A model generated the notes under the pieces. It searched no databases. It was given only the letters and a program-made list of their open reading frames with translations, and was not told where the DNA came from. The position numbers and the translations under genes are program-made. Below are positions 43,324-51,235 of a stretch of 64,000 nucleotides of DNA, piece by piece. Within the stretch, counting starts at the first letter, position 1. Each line of letters starts with the position of its first letter. Origin of the DNA: an uncultured Lachnospiraceae bacterium (GTDB taxonomy: Bacteria; Bacillota; Clostridia; Lachnospirales; Lachnospiraceae); assembly GCA_905199445.1 (NCBI GenBank), contig CAJKGK010000010.1, positions 1-64,000 of the forward strand, in the 5' to 3' direction.

Positions 43324-45831
43324 TTATTTGACAAGTGTAAATTCTTTTTTCAGTAAATCCCGGTCATCGGAACTGGTTCCTACCATCAGTTCAAACGTTC
43401 CTGCTTCCGAGATCAGGCGGTTATCAAATCCGAAAAATCTCAGCATTGGCTCATCAACAGTAAACACAACGCTTGTACTTTCTCCAGGCTTTAATGTCAC
43501 TTTTTCAAAACCTTTAAGCTCTTTTACAGGGCGGGCAATCGATGCTGCCACATCGTGAATATAAAGCTGAATAACTTCGGTTCCCTGAACACTGCCTGTA
43601 TTTGTAACGCGCACAGAGGCTTTGATTTCCTGAGCATCGGTCATTGTATCTGCAGACAGCTGTAAATCTTCCACGGCAAAGGTTGTGTATGAAAGGCCGT
43701 ATCCAAACGTATACAGCGGCGTGTTTGGTCCGTCCAGATAACGGGATCTGAATTTGTCTGCCATGCCTTCCGTATAAGGGCGGCCTGTGCTGAAATGATT
43801 ATAGTAAATCGGAATCTGTCCCTGATTTCTCGGGAAGGAAATCGTCAGCTTTCCTGAAGGATTATAGTCACCCACAAGCACGTCAGCAATGGCATTGCCG
43901 GCCTGAGAACCTAAAAACCATGTTTCAAGCACTGCATTCATATGCTGATCGAACCAGTCTAAAAGCAAAGGACGGCCGTTGGTCAGCACAAGCACAACCG
44001 GTTTATTCAGGGCAAGCATTTCCTGAGCCAACTGAATCTGCACCTGCGGCACCACAATATTTTGTCTGGAGGAGGCTTCACCGCTCATACTCATATCTTC
44101 ACCCAACGCAAGGATAATGACATCCGCCTGAACTGCCGCAGCCTTCGCCCGTTCAAAGCCGCCTTCAATTTCATCAAAAATATCACAGCCAGCTTCGCAG
44201 TACACCTTGACACCTTTCTTTTCCAGTCCCTGCTTTAATGTCACCGTCTGATCACTGTATGACGAAAACTGCCATGGGCCAAGAAGGTCTGTACTGTCTC
44301 CCTTTGGACCGATTACAGCAACACTCTGCCCGGATTTCAGAGGCAGCACACCGTCATTTTTAAGCAGCACTGCCGATTCTCTGGCCAGTCTGAGACTGAC
44401 TTCCTGATGCTCTTCGGAAAAAATACGGTCCATATGTTCAGGCTGAAGATATTTAAACGGATCATCCATCAAGCCTGTTTTATATTTATAGGTCAAAATA
44501 CGTCTCACGGATTCATCGATCAGAGCTACATCCAAATCACCGCTCTCCACAGCCGATTTCAGGTTTTCCAAATACGTGGTTGATGCCATTTCAATATCCA
44601 TGGATGCCTTTACAGCCTTCACAGCCGCATCCTTCCGGCTCTCGGCAGCGCCATGGGCAATGGCTTCCTCCACAGCCGAATAATCCGATACAAGCACGCC
44701 GTCAAATCCCAGTTCATCTCTAAGCAGATCCCGCAGAATATATTTATTGACAGCCACCGGGACACTATTCATTGTGTTAAACGCATTCATCACTGAAGCT
44801 GCGCCGGCATCCACACCGGCTTTAAACGGCGGCAAATATACATTTCTCAATGTTGTCTCCGTAATTTCACATGTATTATAGTCTCTCCCCCCTTCAGCCG
44901 CAGAATAGCCGATAAAGTGCTTCAGGCAGGCCATCATGCTGTCCTCATCATACAAATCATTGCCCTGATAACCTTTGACCTGAGCTTCACAAATCCGGGC
45001 ACACAGATAAGGATCTTCTCCATTGCCTTCGGATACCCGGCCCCATCTGGGATCTCTGGCAATATCCAGCATTGGAGAAAATGCATACATAATGCCAATC
45101 GGGGTACTTTCCCTGGCCGCAACACGCCCGGCCTCTCCGACAAGCTGAGGATTAAAAGAACAGGACCAACCCAGAGGGATAGGGAAAACCGTGGATTTTC
45201 CATGAATAACATCCTGACAGAACATCAGCGGAATTCCCAGTCTGGATTCCTCCACTGCGATTTTTTGCTGTTCATAAATATTCGCTGCAGAAGTCATGGC
45301 AATCACCGAACCAACCATACCTCTGCGGATCATTTCATCCAAAGATAATTCACTGTCAACGTCTCCGCCGATAGCCGCCGTAAAATTACCGGCACTCTGG
45401 CTCATCTGACCGATCTTTTCCTCCAGTGTCATCTTAGCCATCAGTGCATCCACTTCACGGCTGATTTCCTCGTCTGTACGGTGAACAACCTTTCCCGTTC
45501 TTTTGGATGGCAGTTCCGCATACATAAGGTCTTCCTTTGTTTTGCCTGTAAATAAAACAGCTTTTCCGGAAATTTCTCCGATCGTGGCATAGCTGCCGCT
45601 GACCACATAGCCATCACCGGTATATTCAAACACCGCCTGATGGACAATTTTGGGAAACATGAAAAATACAGATTCCACAGTAATTTTATTTCCATCAATA
45701 GTGGTCATTTTCGGCTTTTCCCAAATTCCAACCTGAAGTGTCTGAATACGGACATCAAGACCGTCTCCCACCTTTGCCACCTCAATGAGCATTGTCCCTT
45801 TTGTTGTCTCTAATGCGTATCGTCCTGTCAT
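43324..45831 (-). CDS. Glycoside hydrolase family 3 beta-glucosidase
   Basis: Cleaves terminal beta-linked glucose or xylose from oligosaccharides. The 835-residue protein has an N-terminal beta-rich extension (about 1-118) not found in typical GH3 enzymes. The GH3 barrel follows (RDPRWGRVSEGNGEDPYL, KHF at 304-306), with nucleophile D383 in GVLVSDYSAV. Then come the alpha/beta domain (AVIGPKGDSTDLLGPW, GEDMSMSGEASSR) and a C-terminal fibronectin-III-like domain. No signal peptide, so it acts on imported sugars in the cytoplasm. Strong promoter with an operator-like inverted repeat upstream; no sugar transporter adjoins. Confidence 0.93.
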   Translation of the reverse strand: MTGRYALETTKGTMLIEVAKVGDGLDVRIQTLQVGIWEKPKMTTIDGNKITVESVFFMFPKIVHQAVFEYTGDGYVVSGSYATIGEISGKAVLFTGKTKEDLMYAELPSKRTGKVVHRTDEEISREVDALMAKMTLEEKIGQMSQSAGNFTAAIGGDVDSELSLDEMIRRGMVGSVIAMTSAANIYEQQKIAVEESRLGIPLMFCQDVIHGKSTVFPIPLGWSCSFNPQLVGEAGRVAARESTPIGIMYAFSPMLDIARDPRWGRVSEGNGEDPYLCARICEAQVKGYQGNDLYDEDSMMACLKHFIGYSAAEGGRDYNTCEITETTLRNVYLPPFKAGVDAGAASVMNAFNTMNSVPVAVNKYILRDLLRDELGFDGVLVSDYSAVEEAIAHGAAESRKDAAVKAVKASMDIEMASTTYLENLKSAVESGDLDVALIDESVRRILTYKYKTGLMDDPFKYLQPEHMDRIFSEEHQEVSLRLARESAVLLKNDGVLPLKSGQSVAVIGPKGDSTDLLGPWQFSSYSDQTVTLKQGLEKKGVKVYCEAGCDIFDEIEGGFERAKAAAVQADVIILALGEDMSMSGEASSRQNIVVPQVQIQLAQEMLALNKPVVLVLTNGRPLLLDWFDQHMNAVLETWFLGSQAGNAIADVLVGDYNPSGKLTISFPRNQGQIPIYYNHFSTGRPYTEGMADKFRSRYLDGPNTPLYTFGYGLSYTTFAVEDLQLSADTMTDAQEIKASVRVTNTGSVQGTEVIQLYIHDVAASIARPVKELKGFEKVTLKPGESTSVVFTVDEPMLRFFGFDNRLISEAGTFELMVGTSSDDRDLLKKEFTLVK

Positions 45832-45880
45832 TGGATACCTCCTATAAATTTCGGAAAATCAAATTCCTTTTATCCATTTC

Positions 45881-45907
45881 AACGGTTCAGCCTGTGTCCG
45901 AACCGTT
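45881..45907 (-). promoter_or_regulatory. Operator-like inverted repeat at the GH3 transcription start
   Basis: AACGGTTC-N11-GAACCGTT (45881-45888 with 45900-45907), starting about 12 bp downstream of the -10 and so covering the start of the transcript. A repressor site is the likely reading; the cognate regulator is not in the window. Confidence 0.5.
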
Positions 45908-45918
45908 TGATCCTTTTT

Positions 45919-45947
45919 ATTATACATGGTTTGGCCCTTGCAGACAA
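45919..45947 (-). promoter_or_regulatory. Promoter of the GH3 gene
   Basis: Minus strand: -35 TTGTCT (45947-45942), a 17-bp spacer and perfect -10 TATAAT (45924-45919) with an upstream TG extension. Confidence 0.8.
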
Positions 45948-46001
45948 TTCAATTTTGTGACATCTAATGTTCATTTTAATACTTTTTGCCTATATGCTGT
46001 G

Positions 46002-46030
46002 TTGTCATTTTCTGCATTTCATGGTAATAT
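46002..46030 (+). promoter_or_regulatory. Promoter of the YihY/BrkB gene
   Basis: -35 TTGTCA (46002-46007), a 17-bp spacer and -10 TAATAT (46025-46030), about 70 bp upstream of the start codon. Confidence 0.65.
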
Positions 46031-46100
46031 TTAAACCATTCAATGCTTATACTATCAATATTATAATACAGCTGTCTTTATCATGAAGGAGGTTTGTGTG

Positions 46101-46937
46101 ATGCTTAATTTAATCAGCTGGATCAAGCTGATTCTTGACAAAATAAAAAAAGATCATCTGTCAGCCTATGCCGCCCAGTCCGCCTTTTTTATTATTCTGT
46201 CCGCTGTACCCTTTGTTATGCTTTTGCTTACACTGGTTCAGTATGCCCCCATCGACAGCACCGTATTGATTGAAGGTGTCAAAGATTTTTTTCCTGCCGA
46301 TACCAGCGAAGTGCTTACCAGCGTCATCAACGAGGTCATGACCAAAACATCCGGTACGTTTGTATCCATCACCGTCATTACTCTTTTGTGGACAGCCGGA
46401 AAGGGCATCATGGCCATTACCAGGGGATTGAATTCCGTCTATGAAATCGAAGAAACCCGTAATTATATACTGCTTCGCCTTATTTCCACGGTCTACACCC
46501 TTGTGTTTGCGATTATGATTATTTTTACCCTGTCCTTTCTTGTTTTCGGCAACCGAATTTATGTATGGATCTGCACAAAAATCCCTTTTCTCAACGATGT
46601 GGCTGCATTTATCATCAGCATAAGAACCATATCGTCCATGGGTATACTGACCGCATTGTTCCTGCTGTTTTATAAGGTGCTCCCCAACAAAAAAGTTAAA
46701 CTGCTTCACCAGCTTCCCGGTGCTCTTTTTACCGCTCTTGGCTGGATGATCAGCTCTTATATATTTTCAATTTATGTGGATTACTCCACCAACCTGTCTT
46801 ACATTTATGGGAGCCTGACCGGTATTATTGTCACCATGCTTTGGCTTTATTTTTGTATGAATCTGATGTTTTTCGGTGCAGAAATTAATGTTCTTTGTTT
46901 CCCGCCAATCAGTGAACACCACGATTTACTGTATTAA
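46101..46937 (+). CDS. YihY/BrkB-family membrane protein
   Basis: A 278-residue integral membrane protein with about six helices, of the YihY/virulence factor BrkB family (once misnamed ribonuclease BN). It has the typical AYAAQSAFFIILSAVPFVMLLLTL opening helix, LWTAGKGIMAITRGLNSVY, LPGALFTALGWMISSYIFSIYV and the closing YIYGSLTGIIVTMLWLYFCMNLMFFGAEIN. Function unknown; envelope or lipid transport roles are suspected. I place the start at the ATG at 46101, eight bases after AAGGAGG, which lies inside a longer frame. Confidence 0.9.
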   Translation: MLNLISWIKLILDKIKKDHLSAYAAQSAFFIILSAVPFVMLLLTLVQYAPIDSTVLIEGVKDFFPADTSEVLTSVINEVMTKTSGTFVSITVITLLWTAGKGIMAITRGLNSVYEIEETRNYILLRLISTVYTLVFAIMIIFTLSFLVFGNRIYVWICTKIPFLNDVAAFIISIRTISSMGILTALFLLFYKVLPNKKVKLLHQLPGALFTALGWMISSYIFSIYVDYSTNLSYIYGSLTGIIVTMLWLYFCMNLMFFGAEINVLCFPPISEHHDLLY

Positions 46938-46961
46938 AAATGATTGACTGTCTAAAAAGGC

Positions 46962-47014
46962 AAAGCTGTATTTGAATCGCTCAGATATATGGATTCAAAT
47001 ACAGCTTTTTTTGT
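46962..47014 (+). terminator. Terminator after the YihY/BrkB gene
   Basis: Perfect 17-bp stem (46962-46978 with 46992-47008), a 13-base loop and a T-run. Lies 40 bp from the converging SpoIID-like gene. Confidence 0.92.
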
Positions 47015-47054
47015 CTATACCATCTATGGAAATAACACCAGACAATTTTTCTTT

Positions 47055-49382
47055 CTACTGTCCTGAGGTCAGGCTTGTCCCTGGAAAATAACGGGTTAGT
47101 ATTGAATCAAAGCTTTCCCCTCTTTTTGCCAGCGCCTGTACACCGTTCTGACTCATTCCCGCCCCGTGGCCGTAGCCACCGCCCCGCACGGTCAGTGTAC
47201 CGTCTTTGTGATCTGTTATATAAAAATAACCGCTGGGAAGCATATTCATAGATCCAGGCTCTGTGCCGTCATCACACAGTACAGAATCCCCAATCGGTGC
47301 CAGCAAAAGGCGGATATTGTATTCCCCCATAATTTTAATGCAGGCCTGAGTGCCTTCCACAATCACCGATTTCACAATACCGCTGCTGCCCCTTTCTGCA
47401 ACAGTAACAGAGACTATATCCCCCACGGTGTCCAATTCCTTTTGTTCAAATGTATTGTCATCATTTTTCACCAGAATCCACTGAGGAACAGTGCGAGATC
47501 TGGATAAAAGATTTTTGTCCACAGAAGTTCTTAAATTCTCCCTGCTAAGGGTGACCTTCCATCTAAACCAGGAAATGTCTTTTTCAAAATAATCCTTATC
47601 TTCATAATGATCTATAAAATCTTTAAAATCCGCTTCATCCGAAAGTTCTGTCTTCATTCCTTCAGGTACTGTGCCAATCTGAAGACCGCCCTGCATATAA
47701 GGCGGGGCTTCCTGGGACAGCCATACATCCGCAGGGCTTGAACTGCTTCCACAGGAAGTGGAATAGAAATATGTCTGAACAGGTACGCCCTCCCATGTAA
47801 GAATCTGCCCTGCACACGCATCCACAGCTTCGTTTACCCGCAAATCTTCACTGGTATTATTGTAAACCTGTGTTGCCGTACTGTCATCCACGTCTGCGCC
47901 GTAATCTTCAAACCGTGGATTATTTAAGGCATTAACCGCAAAACTTCTGGCACATACTGCCTGCACTTTCAGCGCCTCCATTTCATAGGAAGCCGGCATT
48001 TCACTGGGGACCACGCCGTAAAGATATTCCTCCAAAAGAAGCTCATTCACAATGTAAAGCCCATCCTGGGCTGCCGTAATTTTTAAGGTTCCTCTATATG
48101 CAGGATGTCCCTGACTCCGATTCATACTTGTAACCGTCAGCTGCCCGGCCGTTTCATCGCTGGCAACCGTTACTGACGTTCCAGGAGCCATCGTACCGGC
48201 CTCAATTGCAAAAGCCTCCCCCGGTCCGTAACTGTGCTTTTCTTTTTCTGAAAAAACCGTATACGGGCTGCTGCTTTCAACCACAACTTTTTGATGTGCA
48301 TAACCAGTAAAGCCATCCGTTCCCAAAAGCACTCGAATTGTCTGCGCATCCGTGGCAGCCCGTACAATGGCCCCGCAAATTTCATCCTGATCAACCACAA
48401 ATTCTGTATACCGGTTGCCCACTTCCAACTGCTCCATGGAAATTTCTTCAATTCCATCATAAATCCTGTACACATTAAATGGCTGGGACAAAGGCAGTTT
48501 ACCATAGCCTTTCACTTCCACACAATCCTCGCTGATCGAAAGAATCTCTCCCTTAATCACCGTATTTTTCAAAGTCACATGCTTGAGTTTTCCATTTTCA
48601 AAGGTCAGATCTCCCATCACCTTTTCAACAGGCCGCTCCAGTGTATCTTCCAGCTCAAAATTTCTGTAATAACCGGAAATAAAAACCTGAAGCGTTTGCT
48701 CTTGTCCCTGTACAATCCAAAGATTTTTTACAACAGCAGGATTATGACTCACGCCTCTTACGCTAATGAGCGCGCTGCCCCGCACATAAACCTTCAGATT
48801 CTGTCCCATAAAGTCATCCAGTGCAACGCCTGCTGCCGTATATACACCTGAATTTGTCAGGCACTGCCAGGGCATAAGGCCTTCCACCTTTGATGGTGTT
48901 CCTAAAAGCAGCAATTCTTTTTTTTCCACATTTCCGGTTTGTAAGATGATCTGTTCGTAAATTTCTATCCATAATTTTTCAGGAATCGCCTTGTTTGGAT
49001 CCTGCCTGTCCAATTCAAAAGAAAGCGTTTCAAGATGAGCACCGCATCGTTTGGCTGCAGTCTCAGCCTGTCCGTAAGTCAACGCTTCCATAGGAAAAAA
49101 ATAGCCCTTTGTCACCTCCATACCAAACTGTGCAATGGCACAGTCTATGTAAGGCGCATACCAGTCTTCTTTGTCTACATCCACACATTCCGTTTCTACA
49201 TTCGCATATTCTGTTTCATTTTCTATGATCTCATCTTTCTCCCAGGCCAAAGTCAGCATCTTTGCCGCCATAGCCCGACTTACATATACATCCTGCACCG
49301 TTTCCTCTCTCATTTTAATCATAAGCAGCGTCACAGCCAGAATCCCACACAATAACCAAACAATCCAGTACTGACGTCTCAT
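47055..49382 (-). CDS. SpoIID/LytB-domain protein with N-terminal SLH-like region
   Basis: A 775-residue secreted or membrane-anchored protein. The start is at 49382 (AAGGAG four bases upstream); the frame runs 49 codons further into the 6S terminator. A signal or anchor helix lies at about 6-22. Residues about 35-150 resemble S-layer homology repeats (VSRAMAAKMLTLAW, DKEDWYAPYIDCAIAQFGM, FFPMEALTYGQAETAAKR). A beta-rich middle follows. The last 345 residues form a SpoIID domain with EEYLYGVVPSEMP, where the Glu of SEMP is the catalytic residue in SpoIID lytic transglycosylases, and the final GGGYGHGAGMSQNGV. Role could be engulfment or vegetative wall remodelling. Confidence 0.85.
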   Translation of the reverse strand: MRRQYWIVWLLCGILAVTLLMIKMREETVQDVYVSRAMAAKMLTLAWEKDEIIENETEYANVETECVDVDKEDWYAPYIDCAIAQFGMEVTKGYFFPMEALTYGQAETAAKRCGAHLETLSFELDRQDPNKAIPEKLWIEIYEQIILQTGNVEKKELLLLGTPSKVEGLMPWQCLTNSGVYTAAGVALDDFMGQNLKVYVRGSALISVRGVSHNPAVVKNLWIVQGQEQTLQVFISGYYRNFELEDTLERPVEKVMGDLTFENGKLKHVTLKNTVIKGEILSISEDCVEVKGYGKLPLSQPFNVYRIYDGIEEISMEQLEVGNRYTEFVVDQDEICGAIVRAATDAQTIRVLLGTDGFTGYAHQKVVVESSSPYTVFSEKEKHSYGPGEAFAIEAGTMAPGTSVTVASDETAGQLTVTSMNRSQGHPAYRGTLKITAAQDGLYIVNELLLEEYLYGVVPSEMPASYEMEALKVQAVCARSFAVNALNNPRFEDYGADVDDSTATQVYNNTSEDLRVNEAVDACAGQILTWEGVPVQTYFYSTSCGSSSSPADVWLSQEAPPYMQGGLQIGTVPEGMKTELSDEADFKDFIDHYEDKDYFEKDISWFRWKVTLSRENLRTSVDKNLLSRSRTVPQWILVKNDDNTFEQKELDTVGDIVSVTVAERGSSGIVKSVIVEGTQACIKIMGEYNIRLLLAPIGDSVLCDDGTEPGSMNMLPSGYFYITDHKDGTLTVRGGGYGHGAGMSQNGVQALAKRGESFDSILTRYFPGTSLTSGQ

Positions 49383-49395
49383 AAAACTCCTTCCC

Positions 49396-49438
49396 GAAAG
49401 AAAAAAGGCGTCTGCAAACGCAGCCGCCTTTTTCTTTC
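49396..49438 (-). terminator. Terminator of the 6S RNA gene
   Basis: Minus-strand hairpin (49407-49415 with 49420-49428, one mismatch, extended by the flanking A/T-rich arms) followed by a T6 run. It ends about 14 bp before the start of the SpoIID-like gene. Confidence 0.85.
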
Positions 49439-49439
49439 G

Positions 49440-49628
49440 TAAGTTCCCAGGGTGCCGTTTCCTGCTATTTTGACGCCTAGCGCTAAGCCAGGTGGGTAAC
49501 CTCGTTGGTCTTTCTGTCTTCCACTGCATGATCGGAGGCCTGACATATTCCCCAATATCAAGTTTCCCGTCAAAATAAATGTAGGATCAAAATTGCAGGA
49601 GTCTCGTACACTCCAGGAGTTCTTCATG
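49440..49628 (-). ncRNA. ssrS: Probable 6S RNA
   Basis: About 188 nt with its own promoter and terminator and no open frame. 6S RNA mimics an open promoter and sequesters sigma-70/sigma-A RNA polymerase in stationary phase. The ends form the expected closing stem: CUCCUGGAGUGU near the 5' end pairs, with G-U pairs, to GGCACCCUGGGA at the 3' end, like the conserved terminal helix of the E. coli molecule. A second helix, CCUGCAAUUUUGA with UCAAAAUAGCAGG, closes the large central bubble. The segment GGUUACCCACCUGGCUUAGCGCUAGG resembles what I recall of clostridial 6S sequences. Assigned by structure and memory, not by a covariance search. Confidence 0.78.
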
Positions 49629-49633
49629 TGGTT

Positions 49634-49662
49634 ATTATATATGATGTACGTAAAAATTTCAA
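49634..49662 (-). promoter_or_regulatory. Promoter of the 6S RNA gene
   Basis: Minus strand: -35 TTGAAA (49662-49657), a 17-bp spacer and perfect -10 TATAAT (49639-49634). It begins four bases after the stop of the sigma-factor gene and predicts a transcript starting near 49628. Confidence 0.85.
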
Positions 49663-49665
49663 GAC

Positions 49666-50211
49666 TTATTTCAAGCGTTTAAATTTATCCCTAAGAATTT
49701 TTCGTGCCCGCTCATAGCGTTTTCTGGCTGTTTCCTCGGTTATATGTTCTATTTGGGCAATATCTTTAAAAGGCATACTCCAAAATAAATGGCGCATCAC
49801 AACCGAGCTGTATTTTTCCGGCAATCTTCGGATCACATCCAGATACACTTTATTTATCATACGCTTTTCAGGGTTAATATATGACTGATATTCAGCCTCA
49901 ATCTGATCAAAATCGATTTCCGTATTACTTTTGGCATCAATTGTTTTTTCCTTTTTCCGGAAATAATCCGCCACCACAGTTTGAATGATCTGGTTGAGAT
50001 AATACCTGAACCGATGATCATCCAAAACAGACAGGGTACGCATATGTCTCAGAACCAAAATACAAACCTCCTGGGATAAATCCTCACTGAGGCTTCGGTC
50101 ACCGACCTTGTAATATATAATATTGGCTGTTTTTCCCCAATTATGCGTCATAAAATTTTCAAACCACAGAAGTTCTTCCTGTGAATACTTACGTGTTTGC
50201 TTTTCCCTCAT
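49666..50211 (-). CDS. ECF-like RNA polymerase sigma factor
   Basis: Sigma-70 family factor of 181 residues containing region 2 (LLWFENFMTHNWGKTANIIYYKVGDRSLSEDLSQEVCILV, with the DLSQEV core-binding stretch) and region 4 (IRRLPEKYSSVVMRHLFWSMPFKDIAQIEHITEETARKRYERARKIL, a helix-turn-helix). No region 1.1 or 3, so it is of ECF size. I prefer the ATG at 50211, with AGG seven bases upstream, over the ATG 13 codons earlier that has no ribosome site. No anti-sigma factor adjoins; the next gene downstream is the 6S RNA. Its regulon cannot be inferred. Confidence 0.85.
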   Translation of the reverse strand: MREKQTRKYSQEELLWFENFMTHNWGKTANIIYYKVGDRSLSEDLSQEVCILVLRHMRTLSVLDDHRFRYYLNQIIQTVVADYFRKKEKTIDAKSNTEIDFDQIEAEYQSYINPEKRMINKVYLDVIRRLPEKYSSVVMRHLFWSMPFKDIAQIEHITEETARKRYERARKILRDKFKRLK

Positions 50212-50342
50212 AACAACCTGATCTTTCTTGCATGCATTCCATATAGACATTTATCAGTGATCGTGCTAAACTAAACATACCCCAATATCAAAGGGCCGCC
50301 TGAAACCACAGGGATATAAATTTACTGAAAGGAAGTCAATCT

Positions 50343-51167
50343 ATGAAAAAAGGGTGCAAAATCTTAACTGGAATGCTTGGCATACTTCCTGCCATTTATT
50401 TATTTACAATAGCTCCCGGACATCGAAAAACGCATCTGATGGAACGTTTAAAAAAATATGATTATGCGCACCGAGGGCTCCATGACAATGCCTGGCAGAT
50501 TCCTGAAAATTCTATGAAAGCTTTTGAGCGTGCTGTCGATAAAAATTATGGTATTGAATTGGATATTCATCTGACCCGCGACCGACGGCTTGTTGTTTTC
50601 CATGATGATAATCTTTGGAGAATGTGTCACATTGATAAAAATATATGCGATATGACCTGGGATGAACTTAAAGATATCCATCTGCTTGGCACAGACCAGA
50701 CAATCCCTTTATTTTCCGATGTACTTTCCCTTGTCCACGGCAAAGTTCCTCTGATCATTGAACTTAAAGTTGATAACGAAAACTATAATGCGCTTTGTTT
50801 GGCTGCGGATCATATGCTGGCAGACTATTGCGGTGACTACTGCATAGAGTCCTTCCATCCTCTGGCCGTTCGCTGGTATAGAAAAAACCGCCGGGAAATT
50901 ATACGCGGACAGCTTTCCTGCAATTTTCACAAAACACCGGGACGCCACAGCGCCGGTCCCCTGGCACTGGCTCACCTGATTACAAACTTTATAACACGTC
51001 CTGATTTTATTGCTTATGATTATCTGGACAAACACTGTACAGGTTTTTGGCTGAATCATAAACTCTTTAAAGCCATGACCGTTCTGTGGACTGTACGCAG
51101 CCGGCGAGAATTTGAAATCTTAAAGGCCCAAGGCCACACCATTATATTTGAACAATTTGAGGCATAA
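50343..51167 (+). CDS. Glycerophosphodiester phosphodiesterase
   Basis: Hydrolyses glycerophosphodiesters to glycerol-3-phosphate and an alcohol. The 274-residue GDPD-family protein has an N-terminal hydrophobic segment (about 5-23), so it is probably membrane-bound or exported. Catalytic and metal residues are all visible: H43-R44 in YAHRGLHD, E55-N56, E72 and D74 in GIELDIHLT, and H87 in VVFHDDNLWRM. The C-terminus ends with the barrel closure LWTVRSRREFEILKAQG. AAAGGAAG lies seven bases before the ATG. Single gene, divergent from the sigma factor. Confidence 0.92.
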   Translation: MKKGCKILTGMLGILPAIYLFTIAPGHRKTHLMERLKKYDYAHRGLHDNAWQIPENSMKAFERAVDKNYGIELDIHLTRDRRLVVFHDDNLWRMCHIDKNICDMTWDELKDIHLLGTDQTIPLFSDVLSLVHGKVPLIIELKVDNENYNALCLAADHMLADYCGDYCIESFHPLAVRWYRKNRREIIRGQLSCNFHKTPGRHSAGPLALAHLITNFITRPDFIAYDYLDKHCTGFWLNHKLFKAMTVLWTVRSRREFEILKAQGHTIIFEQFEA

Positions 51168-51169
51168 TC

Positions 51170-51216
51170 AAAAACACACATTTTCTGTAAAGAGCCAAAA
51201 GAAAATGTGTGTTTTT
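51170..51216. terminator. Bidirectional terminator between GDPD and glyA
   Basis: Perfect 17-bp stem (51170-51186 with 51200-51216) with A5 and T5 ends around a 13-base loop, between convergent genes. Confidence 0.92.
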
Positions 51217-51235
51217 CAATTCAGACGCCTATACT

